Shown here: one piece after another, positions 46,881 through 55,906 of the stretch | Layout: each line of letters opens with the position of its first letter | Position numbering within the stretch: the first letter of the stretch is position 1 | Origin: Methylobacter sp. S3L5C | GTDB lineage: Bacteria > Pseudomonadota > Gammaproteobacteria > Methylococcales > Methylomonadaceae | NCBI RefSeq assembly: GCF_022788635.1 | Contig: NZ_CP076024.1 | Span: forward strand, 3,759,503-3,823,502 | Direction of reading: 5' to 3' | Length of the DNA: 64,000 nucleotides | The notes under the pieces: generated by a model | Database searches by the model: none | Told to the model about the DNA's origin: nothing | Seen by the model: the letters and a program-made list of their open reading frames with translations, nothing else | Made by a program: the position numbers and the translations under genes

Positions 46881-48329
46881 ATGAAAGCTCTAAAATTAAC
46901 CCTGATCGCTACAGCAGTGGCATCTTTACTATCGCCACTAGCAGCACAAGCGACTAGTGAATTTGACAACTTTACGCCTATGACAGGCAACACTACTCCT
47001 GTCAATCCGGGATCGGCGACGCCTTATAAATTATCTTCACCCAACTTCAGCCAAGAAACAATTTCTGATCGCGGCACACAGAACACTTTGGTACCCGGCT
47101 CTTATTCCGGCAACCCGGATATGATGACTGCCAATGAAACAGGTGTAGATGCCGGTCGTTACTTATTCATGCCTTTCGAGACTGGCTCAGCCGGCGTGGT
47201 AAGAATTGACCTTCAAGATACCAACTACAACACTCGCACCACAACTATAGTGGCTCCAGGCACACAAGACTTTGTATCTGGTGACGCATCACGTTGGACT
47301 CCTTGGGGCAGCTATTTGACTGCCGAAGAATCGTGGGGAACAGGTAGCACTAAAGGCCGTCTTTTCGAAATCGACAATGCCACCACAGCAACTGCCAACG
47401 GCGGCAACTTTATACAACAAAGCATCATTCCACGTGTATCCCATGAAGGTCTGGCTTTCGATAATAACAACAATCTCTATTTCGTCGACGAGTTAAACGG
47501 CGGCAGCATTTACAAATATACTTCGGCCAATCCTTTAGCACTTAACGGTAGCGATTTCTTTAGCGCCGGCCAGACTTTCGCATTGAAAGTACAAGCAGGC
47601 GGTCAGTTCGAAGGCACTAGTGGCGCAGCAATTACAGGTCTTGCAACTTGGGAAGCTATCACCAACACAACTGGCGGCGCTTTGGCCGGTATTTCTACAG
47701 TGCTGGCTGATGGTACCATCGACGGTCGCGTATCTGCTGACAATGCCGCTGTTATGGCTACCGGCTTTAACCGTCCGGAAGATCTGGAGATCCAGGATCT
47801 GGGTGACGGCAACCAGTTCCTGTACTTCGCTACTACTGACTCAGACAACGATGCCAAAGGCTCTAATGGTAGTGGACGTGTTTATTCATTCAATCTGGCC
47901 AGCAGTGAAGTCAAGTTATTTGCGGACAGCAACACTATTGATGCGGCAACAGGCCTGAGCGTTGGCGGTGAATTCAAAAGTCCGGACAACCTGGCGATTG
48001 ATGCCGAAGGCAATATGTATATTGTCGAAGATCAGAATGGCGGTGTTGAGGATGTCTGGTTTGCAATGGATGCCAATCGTGATGGCGTAGCTGATTCAGT
48101 CTCTAAGTGGATCAGCTTGACAACGCAAGGCGCTGAAAGCACAGGTCTATACTTTGACAAGTTTGACACAACCAAAGCTTATATCAACGTACAGCATCCA
48201 GCTGACGGCATTGATCGTACCATCATGCTGACTGCACCGGCAGCTGTTCCAGTACCTGGCGCTGTTTGGTTGTTCGGTTCTGCGCTGATGGGCTTTCTGG
48301 GCTTTTCACGTCGCAATAAAAAAGCCTAA
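46881..48329 (+). CDS. Secreted PhoX/DUF839-like protein with PEP-CTERM-type sorting tail
   Basis: 482 residues from ATG 46881 (MKALKLTLIATAVASLLSPL, signal ending AQA), with AAGGA upstream. The body resembles the DUF839/PhoX alkaline-phosphatase-like beta propeller: SRWTPWGSYLTAEESWGTG, SHEGLAFDNNNNLYFVDELN, NRPEDLEIQ and SPDNLAIDAEGNMYIVED. The C-terminus VPVPGAVWLFGSALMGFLGF followed by SRRNKKA is a VPxP motif, hydrophobic helix and basic cluster, i.e. an exosortase-type sorting signal. It is probably surface-exposed or bound to exopolysaccharide. PhoX enzymes need Ca/Fe; activity here is unproven. A strong terminator follows. No exosortase is in the window. Confidence 0.8.
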   Translation: MKALKLTLIATAVASLLSPLAAQATSEFDNFTPMTGNTTPVNPGSATPYKLSSPNFSQETISDRGTQNTLVPGSYSGNPDMMTANETGVDAGRYLFMPFETGSAGVVRIDLQDTNYNTRTTTIVAPGTQDFVSGDASRWTPWGSYLTAEESWGTGSTKGRLFEIDNATTATANGGNFIQQSIIPRVSHEGLAFDNNNNLYFVDELNGGSIYKYTSANPLALNGSDFFSAGQTFALKVQAGGQFEGTSGAAITGLATWEAITNTTGGALAGISTVLADGTIDGRVSADNAAVMATGFNRPEDLEIQDLGDGNQFLYFATTDSDNDAKGSNGSGRVYSFNLASSEVKLFADSNTIDAATGLSVGGEFKSPDNLAIDAEGNMYIVEDQNGGVEDVWFAMDANRDGVADSVSKWISLTTQGAESTGLYFDKFDTTKAYINVQHPADGIDRTIMLTAPAAVPVPGAVWLFGSALMGFLGFSRRNKKA

Positions 48330-48370
48330 GTTCATAATGGCTTAAAATCCTGCAATTGGGATAATATTAA

Positions 48371-48409
48371 AAAGCGGCGGCAAGGCAATCTTGCCGCCGC
48401 TTTTTTTTC
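48371..48409 (+). terminator. Strong intrinsic terminator after the PhoX-like gene
   Basis: AAGCGGCGGCAAG (from 48372) pairs with CTTGCCGCCGCTT around GCAAT and runs into eight T residues. It is a classic rho-independent terminator about 45 nt after the stop. Confidence 0.9.
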
Positions 48410-48651
48410 ATTTTTTTTTAGCTTATGCTCTAAGTACGAATACCGGTAAACAGGCGATTAACAAGCTTTTACTTACCATGAAAAAAACTTCGTATTGAGG
48501 TAAACATAGGGCCAAACCTGTTAATCCTCAGAGGATGTAAAGTTGGTGTAACGGAGTGGAATCAGGGGCAATCAAAGCCTAAATGGATTGATTATATCGA
48601 GGGGATTTTTTGCTATTTAATTGATGGTTTTGCCGCGAGGTAAATAAAACA

Positions 48652-48688
48652 CCAGCCCTGGGACGCATACTGCGTGTCCCAAGGCTGG
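48652..48688 (-). terminator. Intrinsic terminator of rne
   Basis: On the minus strand CCAGCCTTGGGACACGCA pairs with TGCGTCCCAGGGCTGG and is followed by TGTTTTATTT, starting 7 nt after the rne stop. A clear terminator. The gap 48409-48651 between the two terminators shows nothing else. Confidence 0.85.
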
Positions 48689-48694
48689 CGTTTA

Positions 48695-51085
48695 TTATTC
48701 TGTTGGAGCGTCTTGCTTTGGTTCTACTACTTTTGGTGCGGATTCAGGTGCAGCTTGTTTCGGTTCCAAAGTATCCACAGCAGGTGCCTTAGGTTCAGAG
48801 CGCTCTACCTTTTCTTGTCTTTCAGCAAAATCACTGTTGTAAGATCGGGGTTTTGTCGGGCGCACGTCGTCTTGTGCTACCGTTGAAACTTCGCCGGCAT
48901 TGCCACCGTTTGACTCGCCGTCTTCATCCGTTTTTTTATAATTCGGATTGCGTGGTCTTCTACGATTTGGACCTCTTCTACTGGTGCTTTTTCTGGCAGT
49001 TTGCCGGGGTTGCTCATCAGTCGATGCAGACGCATCCGCTGATGGTAATGTTGCCTCATTAATTGACGCTTCATTAACCGCTACAGATTCGCTTTTAACC
49101 AACGCAATAGACTCATCTCCGGCATTGGTAACCGGTGCAAGGTTACGCCTTACATTACGACCAGGACCCCTGATATTACGATTAGGCTTGGGCTCCCTGT
49201 TTTCTTTGCCTTCCCGACTGTCTTTACTTGGTTCAGGCTTCGCCTCTTGCTCTTGTTGCGAGCGATTAGGCCGTGGTTCCGTAGATTTTTGCCCCTGACT
49301 TCTACCGCGTCTGTTATTTCGACCTCTGCTTGGCTGACTTTCATCAGCTGATCTGGCTTTTTCAACAACCGGCGCAGGAGTTGGAGCGGCTATTATTTCA
49401 GGTTCGGCACCCAGACTAACCAACTTATCCCAGAAGCGTTTGATCAAGCTGGCCGCTTCATTTTTTACTTGCACAGGTGCCGGTGAATCATGCATAAATT
49501 CCTTGATTGCCGCTTTTTCAGCTCTTGGCTTAATTTGCTGGGCAAAATCAGGAATGGTGATGTCTTCGGCTTTTATTTGTAAATAACTGGGCTTGTCATC
49601 AACTGATTCTTTTTCCTTGATACGCTCAATGTCATAAGCGGGCGTTTCAAGATGTTTACTCGGCAAAATAATAATACCAACTTTCAGTCGAGTTTCAATT
49701 TGCTCAATGGCATGACGCTTTTCGTTTAACAAAAATGTTGCACATTCAATAGGCAAATGGGCAATCACTTTTTCTGTGCCTTTCTTCATGGCTTCTTCTT
49801 CAAGAATCCTCAATACAGAAAGTGCAACCGATTCAACATTACGAATAGTACCTTGGCCCTTACAACGTGGACAGGGTAATTGCGTAGAATCGCCCAGTGA
49901 TGGACGCATTCTTTGTCTGGACATTTCCAACAAACCGAAACGTGAAATACGACTGGTTTGAATACGCGCCCTATCAATTTTAAGCGCATCACGAAGATGG
50001 TTTTCGACAGAACGTTGGTTTTTGTTGGAAAGCATATCGATAAAGTCGATAACAAACAAACCACCCAAATCGCGTAGCCTCAGTTGACGGGCAATTTCAT
50101 CGCACGCTTCCAGGTTGGTATTCAGTGCAGTTTCTTCAATGTCACTGCCTTTGGTAGCGCGGGCAGAGTTGATGTCAACAGACGTTAATGCTTCGGTATG
50201 ATCGATAACCAGTGAACCACCGGAAGGCAATGATACTTCGCGGCAATAAGCCACTTCAATTTGCGATTCAATCTGATAACGGCTAAATAAAGGTACCGCG
50301 TCTTGATACAATTTCGCTTTCGGTAAAAAATGCGGCATAACTTCTTTAAGGAAGTCTTGTACCAATTTAAACGACTCTTCATTATCAATCAGAATTTCAT
50401 CAATATTGCCACGTAAATGGTCACGCAGCGCTCTGATGATAACGTTGCTTTCCTGAAATACCAGAAAAGGCGCTTTCTGTTCACCGGAGGAACGCTCAAT
50501 GGCTTCCCACAGTTGCAGCAGATAATTTAAATCCCATTGCAACTCTTCGGCATTTTTTCCACAACCGGCTGTTCTGACGATCAAACCCATACTGTCAGGA
50601 ATCTCCAGCATCGCCATCACTTCACGCAAATCACTGCGTGTTTCGCCTTCTATGCGCCTTGATATCCCACCAGCCTTGGGATTATTCGGCATTAAAACCA
50701 AATAAGTACCGGCCAGACTGATATAAGTAGTTAAAGCAGCGCCTTTATTACCCCGTTCTTCTTTTTCAATTTGAACGATAATTTCCTGACCTTCTTTGAT
50801 CAGATCTTTTATCGCCGGACGGCGGCCTTCTTCGGCACCTTCCTGAGCATGTCGGTAGAGTGGTGAAATTTCCTTAAAAGGCAAAAAACCATGTTTTTCA
50901 GCGCCATAATTAATAAAGGCGGCTTCCAGACTCGGTTCTACGCGGGTAATAATGCCTTTGTATATATTGGACTTTTTTTGTTCTTTTGAAGGGATTTCTA
51001 TGTCAAAATCGTAAAGTTTTTGACCGTCTACCAAAGCGACTCGCAGTTCTTCAGCTTGCGTAGCGTTGATAAGCATTCTTTTCAT
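48695..51085 (-). CDS. rne: Ribonuclease E
   Basis: Essential endoribonuclease and degradosome scaffold, 796 residues. [20 protein letters not shown] is nearly identical to the E. coli N-terminus. The S1 domain ([20 protein letters not shown]), DNase I-like site with DFIDM ([20 protein letters not shown]) and the Zn-link [12 protein letters not shown] are all present. The C-terminal ~270 residues are disordered and basic, rich in Arg/Pro/Asn ([22 protein letters not shown]), as expected for an RNA-binding scaffold, and shorter than in E. coli (1061 total). A long upstream gap suggests an extended leader. Confidence 0.96.
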   Translation of the reverse strand: MKRMLINATQAEELRVALVDGQKLYDFDIEIPSKEQKKSNIYKGIITRVEPSLEAAFINYGAEKHGFLPFKEISPLYRHAQEGAEEGRRPAIKDLIKEGQEIIVQIEKEERGNKGAALTTYISLAGTYLVLMPNNPKAGGISRRIEGETRSDLREVMAMLEIPDSMGLIVRTAGCGKNAEELQWDLNYLLQLWEAIERSSGEQKAPFLVFQESNVIIRALRDHLRGNIDEILIDNEESFKLVQDFLKEVMPHFLPKAKLYQDAVPLFSRYQIESQIEVAYCREVSLPSGGSLVIDHTEALTSVDINSARATKGSDIEETALNTNLEACDEIARQLRLRDLGGLFVIDFIDMLSNKNQRSVENHLRDALKIDRARIQTSRISRFGLLEMSRQRMRPSLGDSTQLPCPRCKGQGTIRNVESVALSVLRILEEEAMKKGTEKVIAHLPIECATFLLNEKRHAIEQIETRLKVGIIILPSKHLETPAYDIERIKEKESVDDKPSYLQIKAEDITIPDFAQQIKPRAEKAAIKEFMHDSPAPVQVKNEAASLIKRFWDKLVSLGAEPEIIAAPTPAPVVEKARSADESQPSRGRNNRRGRSQGQKSTEPRPNRSQQEQEAKPEPSKDSREGKENREPKPNRNIRGPGRNVRRNLAPVTNAGDESIALVKSESVAVNEASINEATLPSADASASTDEQPRQTARKSTSRRGPNRRRPRNPNYKKTDEDGESNGGNAGEVSTVAQDDVRPTKPRSYNSDFAERQEKVERSEPKAPAVDTLEPKQAAPESAPKVVEPKQDAPTE

Positions 51086-51591
51086 TCATTTATCCTTGTA
51101 GTGTCCTGCTCCATTGTCAGAGTTTACTCAATTAAACTGGTTTTGGTCATCGCATCATTGTGTGTCGATACAAACATAAAGCTCTATGTCAAAAAACCAT
51201 CAGCTTCGTTTTTACGATCATATGTTCCGTCATCTGCGCAATTTTGTCATTATTTTAGACTTAACAACCAGGTGAAGTCTTATAGGGCGCGGACAGATGC
51301 CAAGTTAATATTTATTTCAGTCTTTGGTGGTAAATTCTGTTTTAAACAGGTATTAAAAAAAATCGTGCGTCTAGGGTCGAACGATGAACCCGAAAATCGT
51401 ATAATAAAAAAGCTAATCACGTAAGTGTGTTCTATTAACCTTTATTAAGTAGCTTCAGAGCGGTTTCTTTATTGAAATTCGCAGAGCTTTAAGTCTGTTT
51501 TTTTATGAAAACTCGCCTAATATAGCAACCTTATTGTCACACATCAATTTTAAAGAATCAATTTACCCAAGATACTGGTATTATTTGCCTA
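51086..51591. promoter_or_regulatory. rne: 506-bp divergent gap between rne and rluC
   Basis: No convincing gene is present; a plus-strand frame starting inside rne (51020-51424) is cysteine- and serine-rich and lacks a ribosome-binding site. In E. coli rne has a ~360-nt leader through which RNase E autoregulates its own mRNA, and rluC is also divergent from it. The same arrangement and a similarly long gap here suggest a conserved regulatory leader. Individual stem-loops were not resolved by eye. Confidence 0.5.
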
Positions 51592-52548
51592 ATGAGTATA
51601 GAAGAAAACCCCTTACCCCATGTTGTATATGTCGAAATTACTGAAGATAACTGCGATCAACGCCTGGACAATTTTTTAATAGCCCGCTTGAAAGGCGTCC
51701 CTAAAAGCCGCATTTATCGCATTGTCAGAAAAGGTGAAGTCAGAGTCAACAAAGGCCGTGTCGATGTTAAATATCGGCTGGTTGCCGGAGATATCATCAG
51801 AATTCCGCCCATCAGAGTCGCTGAGCGTAGCGAAGAACTTTATGTTCCTCAAGGCTTGCAAGCGGCATTACAGGAAGGTATTTTATTTGAAGATGACGGC
51901 TTCATTGTCATCAACAAACCCGCAGGTTTTGCCGTACATGGCGGCACCGGCGTCAGTTCCGGCATTATCGAAGGACTCCGTTTGATAAGACCTGAAGCAC
52001 GCTTTTTGGAACTGGTACATCGTCTTGATAAAGATACCTCGGGTTGCCTGTTAATCGCCAAAAAGCGCAGTGCCTTACGTAAACTCCAAGAGTTTTTTCG
52101 CAACAGCGAAGTTAAAAAGACTTATCAGGCCTTGCTAGCCGGTCAATGGGGCAGAAAAAAACTGATAGTTACTGCACCACTGTTAAAAAATGTCAGTAAA
52201 GGCGGTGAGCGCATAGTCGTCATCAGTTCCTCGGGAAAATCCGCTGAAACATTATTTACCCGCTTAAAAACTTTTCGTCATGCAACGCTGGTAGAAGCCT
52301 CGCCAAAAACCGGACGCACTCATCAGATACGAGTCCATGCTGCTAGTTTGGGTCATCCGATTGTTGGTGATGATCGTTATGGTGTCGATGAAGTTAACAA
52401 AATTTTTAAAAACAAAGGCTATAAACGTATGTTTCTTCATGCAGAAACTTTAAAGTTTCCGCACCCGGTTACCGGAATCTCCATGAGTATTTCAGCCCCC
52501 TTACCCGCTCATCTGGCAAATTTATTACAACATGAAGAACAAGTTTGA
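51592..52548 (+). CDS. rluC: 23S rRNA pseudouridine synthase RluC
   Basis: 318 residues. An N-terminal S4 domain (CDQRLDNFLIARLKGVPKSR) precedes the RluA-type catalytic domain with HRLDKDTSGCLLIAKK, where the Asp is the nucleophile. PKTGRTHQIRVHAASLGHPI and GDDRYGVDEVN follow. RluC modifies U955, U2504 and U2580 in E. coli. Divergence from rne, as in E. coli, supports the RluC assignment over RluD. The last 17 nt overlap the HAD gene. Confidence 0.92.
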   Translation: MSIEENPLPHVVYVEITEDNCDQRLDNFLIARLKGVPKSRIYRIVRKGEVRVNKGRVDVKYRLVAGDIIRIPPIRVAERSEELYVPQGLQAALQEGILFEDDGFIVINKPAGFAVHGGTGVSSGIIEGLRLIRPEARFLELVHRLDKDTSGCLLIAKKRSALRKLQEFFRNSEVKKTYQALLAGQWGRKKLIVTAPLLKNVSKGGERIVVISSSGKSAETLFTRLKTFRHATLVEASPKTGRTHQIRVHAASLGHPIVGDDRYGVDEVNKIFKNKGYKRMFLHAETLKFPHPVTGISMSISAPLPAHLANLLQHEEQV

Positions 52549-53179
52549 TTTAATTATCTTTGATTGGGATGGCACGCTGGTTAATTCGATAGACTGGATT
52601 ACGATCTGCCTGCAACAGGCCGCTGGACAATGCGGCATTACCGTACCTGAAGATCAGGCGGCAAAAAATGTCATTGGCTTAAGCCTTAACCAAGCCATGC
52701 AAAACCTGTTTCCCGGTATTGATCCCGCTACCCAGGCACAACTGGTTGCCTATTATAGCCAGCACTATAATTCCAAAAAAATCAGCCCGAACGATTTGTT
52801 TCCCGGTGTTTATGATATGTTGGTGCAACTCAAGCAATCCGGCTATCAACTCGCGGTTGCTACCGGTAAAAGCCGCGCAGGCCTACAGAAAGCATTAGAA
52901 GGGACAGGCACAGAAGCGCTGTTTTGTGTTACCCGTTGCGCGGATGAAACCGCCTCCAAACCAGACCCAAGAATGCTTCACGAAATTCTTCAGCATACCA
53001 ATACCGCCAAGGAACGCTCATTAATGGTGGGCGACTCTGTACATGACTTGCAAATGGCGCTTAATGCCCCTATGTCTGCTATTGGTGTGTCCTGTGGCGC
53101 AAACTCAGCAGAACTTTTGCAACAATATAATCCGTTACTGTGTTTGCAACAGTCAACTGAATTACTGAACATTATTTAA
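52532..53179 (+). CDS. HAD-family phosphatase (phosphoglycolate-phosphatase-like)
   Basis: 215 residues. Motif I is DLIIFDWDGTLVNSIDWI with nucleophile Asp and acid/base Asp. Motif II is VATGKSR and motif III is in SKPDPRMLHEILQ, followed by VGDSVHDLQMALNA (motif IV). The cap lies between motifs I and II (class C1). Its start overlaps the end of rluC by 17 nt, so it is translationally coupled; an rluC-HAD pair followed by sppA is common in gamma-proteobacteria. Physiological substrate uncertain. Confidence 0.9.
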   Translation: MKNKFDLIIFDWDGTLVNSIDWITICLQQAAGQCGITVPEDQAAKNVIGLSLNQAMQNLFPGIDPATQAQLVAYYSQHYNSKKISPNDLFPGVYDMLVQLKQSGYQLAVATGKSRAGLQKALEGTGTEALFCVTRCADETASKPDPRMLHEILQHTNTAKERSLMVGDSVHDLQMALNAPMSAIGVSCGANSAELLQQYNPLLCLQQSTELLNII

Positions 53180-53191
53180 GGTTACCAGTAC

Positions 53192-54169
53192 ATGGAAAAT
53201 CAACAAGACAATTCAACTAAAACAGACGCTAACGAAGTAGCCGGTTGGGAGCGTGACATCATTAGCAAACTGGCTTTGGCTGCTGTCACAGAACAGACCA
53301 GAGCCAGACGTTGGAGTGTGTTTTTTAAATCATTAATATTTATTTATCTGTTTGCCGTCTTTGGTATGGCTATTTATCCAAAGCTAAAAATGGATATCGG
53401 CGTTGACAGTAAATATCATACCGCGGTGATTGACGTGGTGGGCGTTATTGCTGATGGTAAAGACGCCAATGCCACCGATATTATTGAAAGCTTAAGAGAT
53501 GCCGTAAAAGATAAAGGCACCAAGGGTATTATCCTGCATTCTAATTCACCGGGTGGTAGTCCTGTGCAATCGGCTTATGTTTATGAAGAAATCCGAAACA
53601 TAAAAAAAGCCCATCCCGAATTACCTATTTATGCGGTCGTTAGCGATATGTGTGCCTCCGGTTGTTATTATATTGCCTCTGCCAGCGACAAGATTTTTGT
53701 CAATCAATCCAGTCTTATTGGTTCAATAGGCGTATTGATGGATGGCTTTGGTTTTGTCGATATTATGCAAAAAATGGGCGTAGAACGCAGACTGTTAACC
53801 GCCGGTGCCCATAAAGCGATGCTGGATCCTTTTTCGGCGGCCAAAGCAGATGAAACAAAATATATGCAGGGCTTGTTAGATGAAGTACACCAGCAATTTA
53901 TCAGTGCGGTTAAAGCCGGACGTGGTAACCGCTTGCAAGAAACACCCGAGATGTTTTCAGGTCTGGTTTGGACCGGTGAAGCCGGCGTTAAACTGGGCGT
54001 TGCTGACGGCTTTGGTAATGATGATTACGTCGCCAAAGATATTATTGGCGCCGAGAAACTGGTTGATTTTACCAAGCAAGGCAGCTTACTCGATAAAATG
54101 ACCGGCAAACTGGGAACCTCTTTCGGTCAGGCAATTGGTAGCCTGCTCCAAGGCCCGTCAATACGCTAA
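53192..54169 (+). CDS. sppA: S49-family signal peptide peptidase, SppA-like
   Basis: 325 residues, the short (single-domain) SppA form. One N-terminal transmembrane helix (FFKSLIFIYLFAVFGMAIYP). SNSPGGSPVQSAYVYEEI is the conserved glycine-rich segment. The nucleophile serine is in DMCASGCYYIASASDKI and the general-base lysine in GAHKAMLDPFS. It degrades cleaved signal peptides in the inner membrane. It starts 12 nt after the HAD gene, so rluC-HAD-sppA form an operon. The 221 bp after its stop contain a CACGAAA-type repeat fragment (54198-54220) but no gene. Confidence 0.9.
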   Translation: MENQQDNSTKTDANEVAGWERDIISKLALAAVTEQTRARRWSVFFKSLIFIYLFAVFGMAIYPKLKMDIGVDSKYHTAVIDVVGVIADGKDANATDIIESLRDAVKDKGTKGIILHSNSPGGSPVQSAYVYEEIRNIKKAHPELPIYAVVSDMCASGCYYIASASDKIFVNQSSLIGSIGVLMDGFGFVDIMQKMGVERRLLTAGAHKAMLDPFSAAKADETKYMQGLLDEVHQQFISAVKAGRGNRLQETPEMFSGLVWTGEAGVKLGVADGFGNDDYVAKDIIGAEKLVDFTKQGSLLDKMTGKLGTSFGQAIGSLLQGPSIR

Positions 54170-54390
54170 ACAAAAGCTTACCAGCGAGCTAATTAGTGTC
54201 CACCAAAGACACGAAATAAATATCAAGGGTGGGATGGGCTGAACAAGAAAGCTCATCCTGTGCGAGTGTTTCGTCTCATTTTTGGCACCTCCTACTGACC
54301 ACCAAAATCTGTATCGTCTCTTATTACTCGCTTGACCGGTAAAAAAAGCGTAAGGTAAATGTTTCTGTAACTATAAGTGAAACTTTATTT

Positions 54391-55143
54391 ATGAGTAATA
54401 TATCACCATACGATGCCATGTTTTCCAGCATCATCGGACAAGATTATGACATGCTCCAGTTGCTATCCCCCGCAGCAGCTGAAATGAGCCGTTTAGTAGG
54501 CAGTACCGTCAATGCTTGCCCCGCTGGCACTAAACCGTTACAGATAGTTGAATTGGGCGGAGGCACCGGCGTTACCACGTTGGCCTTATTGACTGCCAAT
54601 GAAACCCTGCAGGTATTCAGCATTGATAATGAACCCGTCATGCAACAGCAGGCAAAACAGCGCTTACAGCAATGGGTAGATCAGGGACGTTTAACTTTTT
54701 GCGATGATGATGCCTTGACCGCATTACAAAAATTAGCCAGCGACAGCGTCGATGTCATCGCTTCGGCTTATACCCTGCACAACTTTCTTAACAATTATCG
54801 CGAGCAAGTCCTTAAAGAAGTTTTTCGCGTACTAAAACCAAACGGGAAATTTATCAACGCTGACCGTTATGGTTTGAACGACATCAGTCAACATACCCTT
54901 ATTGTTCAGGAAGAGGTGAAGCACTATTTCAAAGTGCTTGCCCCACTCAATCGCCCGGATTTACTGGAGCAGTGGATCGTCCATTTATTTAGTGATGAAT
55001 CAGAAAATCATATCATGCGTGAAGCCGTTGCTCTTCAGCAATTGCAGGACTGTGGTTTTACCTCAATCACCGTCAGTGATCGCAATGCCATAAATGCCTT
55101 GGTGACCGCTAAAAAGCCGCCCAACGAAAACAGTCCGGCATAA
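54391..55143 (+). CDS. Class I SAM-dependent methyltransferase
   Basis: 250 residues. SAM-binding motif I is IVELGGGTGVTTLALL near residue 50, followed by QVFSIDNEP (motif II). VIASAYTLHNFLNNYREQVL and FRVLKPNGKFINADRYG are typical of the methyltransferase-25/UbiE-like group. Substrate cannot be told. It begins the accessory region and is not obviously linked to sppA. No strong Shine-Dalgarno precedes the ATG. Confidence 0.82.
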   Translation: MSNISPYDAMFSSIIGQDYDMLQLLSPAAAEMSRLVGSTVNACPAGTKPLQIVELGGGTGVTTLALLTANETLQVFSIDNEPVMQQQAKQRLQQWVDQGRLTFCDDDALTALQKLASDSVDVIASAYTLHNFLNNYREQVLKEVFRVLKPNGKFINADRYGLNDISQHTLIVQEEVKHYFKVLAPLNRPDLLEQWIVHLFSDESENHIMREAVALQQLQDCGFTSITVSDRNAINALVTAKKPPNENSPA

Positions 55144-55175
55144 CAGTTTAAACAACAGCGACTGCCCCCCTCTCC

Positions 55176-55287
55176 ACTTCCCCTTTAAGAGCGGACGATT
55201 TTACAGATAACATCCTTTCAAGGGATGTTATCTGTAACTGTTTAAGCTGATAAGTATTTATATTTTCCACGAAAAACACGAAAGAAA
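55176..55287. repeat. Dispersed hairpin repeat, copy 1
   Basis: About 112 bp from ACTTCCCCTTTAA to CCACGAAAAACACGAAAG. It contains a perfect 13-bp stem (ACAGATAACATCC at 55203-55215, GGATGTTATCTGT at 55223-55235). A homologous copy lies at 58628-58740. The surrounding gap 55144-55563 has two opposed ORFs with no ribosome-binding site or recognisable domain, which I did not accept. Confidence 0.75.
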
Positions 55288-55563
55288 AGTAATACGAAGG
55301 ATGCCCATCATTTCTCGGCATAGCCAGCCTATTAAACTTGACTTTATTTTTGATAAAAATATAGTGAAAACAAAACATGGGCGTAGTGTGGGTTTCGCGA
55401 TAGCAAGCCGTAAATTTACGCCCAACACCGATGATAGCCAATTACTACTAGTGAATTGCCTGTCGGCGAATCTACCCTACAATATATACACAGTAAGGCC
55501 GTATAAAATTACGCTCACAAGAATTAATCTGATAAGTTTAATCGAATAACTCGCATAATTTAA

Positions 55564-55656
55564 TCAGTTAAATTTACTAAATTCCTTGTAAGTCAAGAAT
55601 AACCCTATAAGTAATAGCACGAAAGCGATAATGCCTACAAAAAAGATAAGGCCCAT
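55564..55656 (-). CDS. Very small membrane protein (30 residues)
   Basis: ATG at 55656 gives MGLIFFVGIIAFVLLLIGLF, then LTYKEFSKFN and a TGA stop at 55564. It has one transmembrane helix and a basic/aromatic tail. A strong ribosome-binding site (GGGGAGGAGATAGTC) lies directly upstream, which is the main argument that it is real. I do not recognise a family. It is isolated between the methyltransferase gene and the ISNCY element. Confidence 0.6.
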   Translation of the reverse strand: MGLIFFVGIIAFVLLLIGLFLTYKEFSKFN

Positions 55657-55906
55657 GACTATCTCCTCCCCATTAACGCACAAAGCTTAAAATAGTGTTT
55701 GAACGGTAATAAATTATTTAATACAAAACAATAAGTTGCGATAAAATAGGCTATTGAAAATCAAATAACAGCCTATTGGCGTATAAAATGCTGAATTTAA
55801 GTAACTTGCTGATAATTATGATTATTATTTTCATCGAAAAGGGCTTGGCAAAAGCTACCTCCCGGATAAGCGCCTCAGCTTTCAAATTCTCGTTGGAAAA
55901 CTCCCG

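Noticed and set aside
51020-51424. 134-codon ORF opposite the rne start
   Set aside because: It begins inside rne on the other strand and has no ribosome-binding site or domain; the gap is better explained as the rne leader.
55148-55549. Two opposed ORFs across the hairpin repeat after the methyltransferase gene
   Set aside because: Their reading overlaps a dispersed repeat with a perfect hairpin; no ribosome-binding site on either strand.
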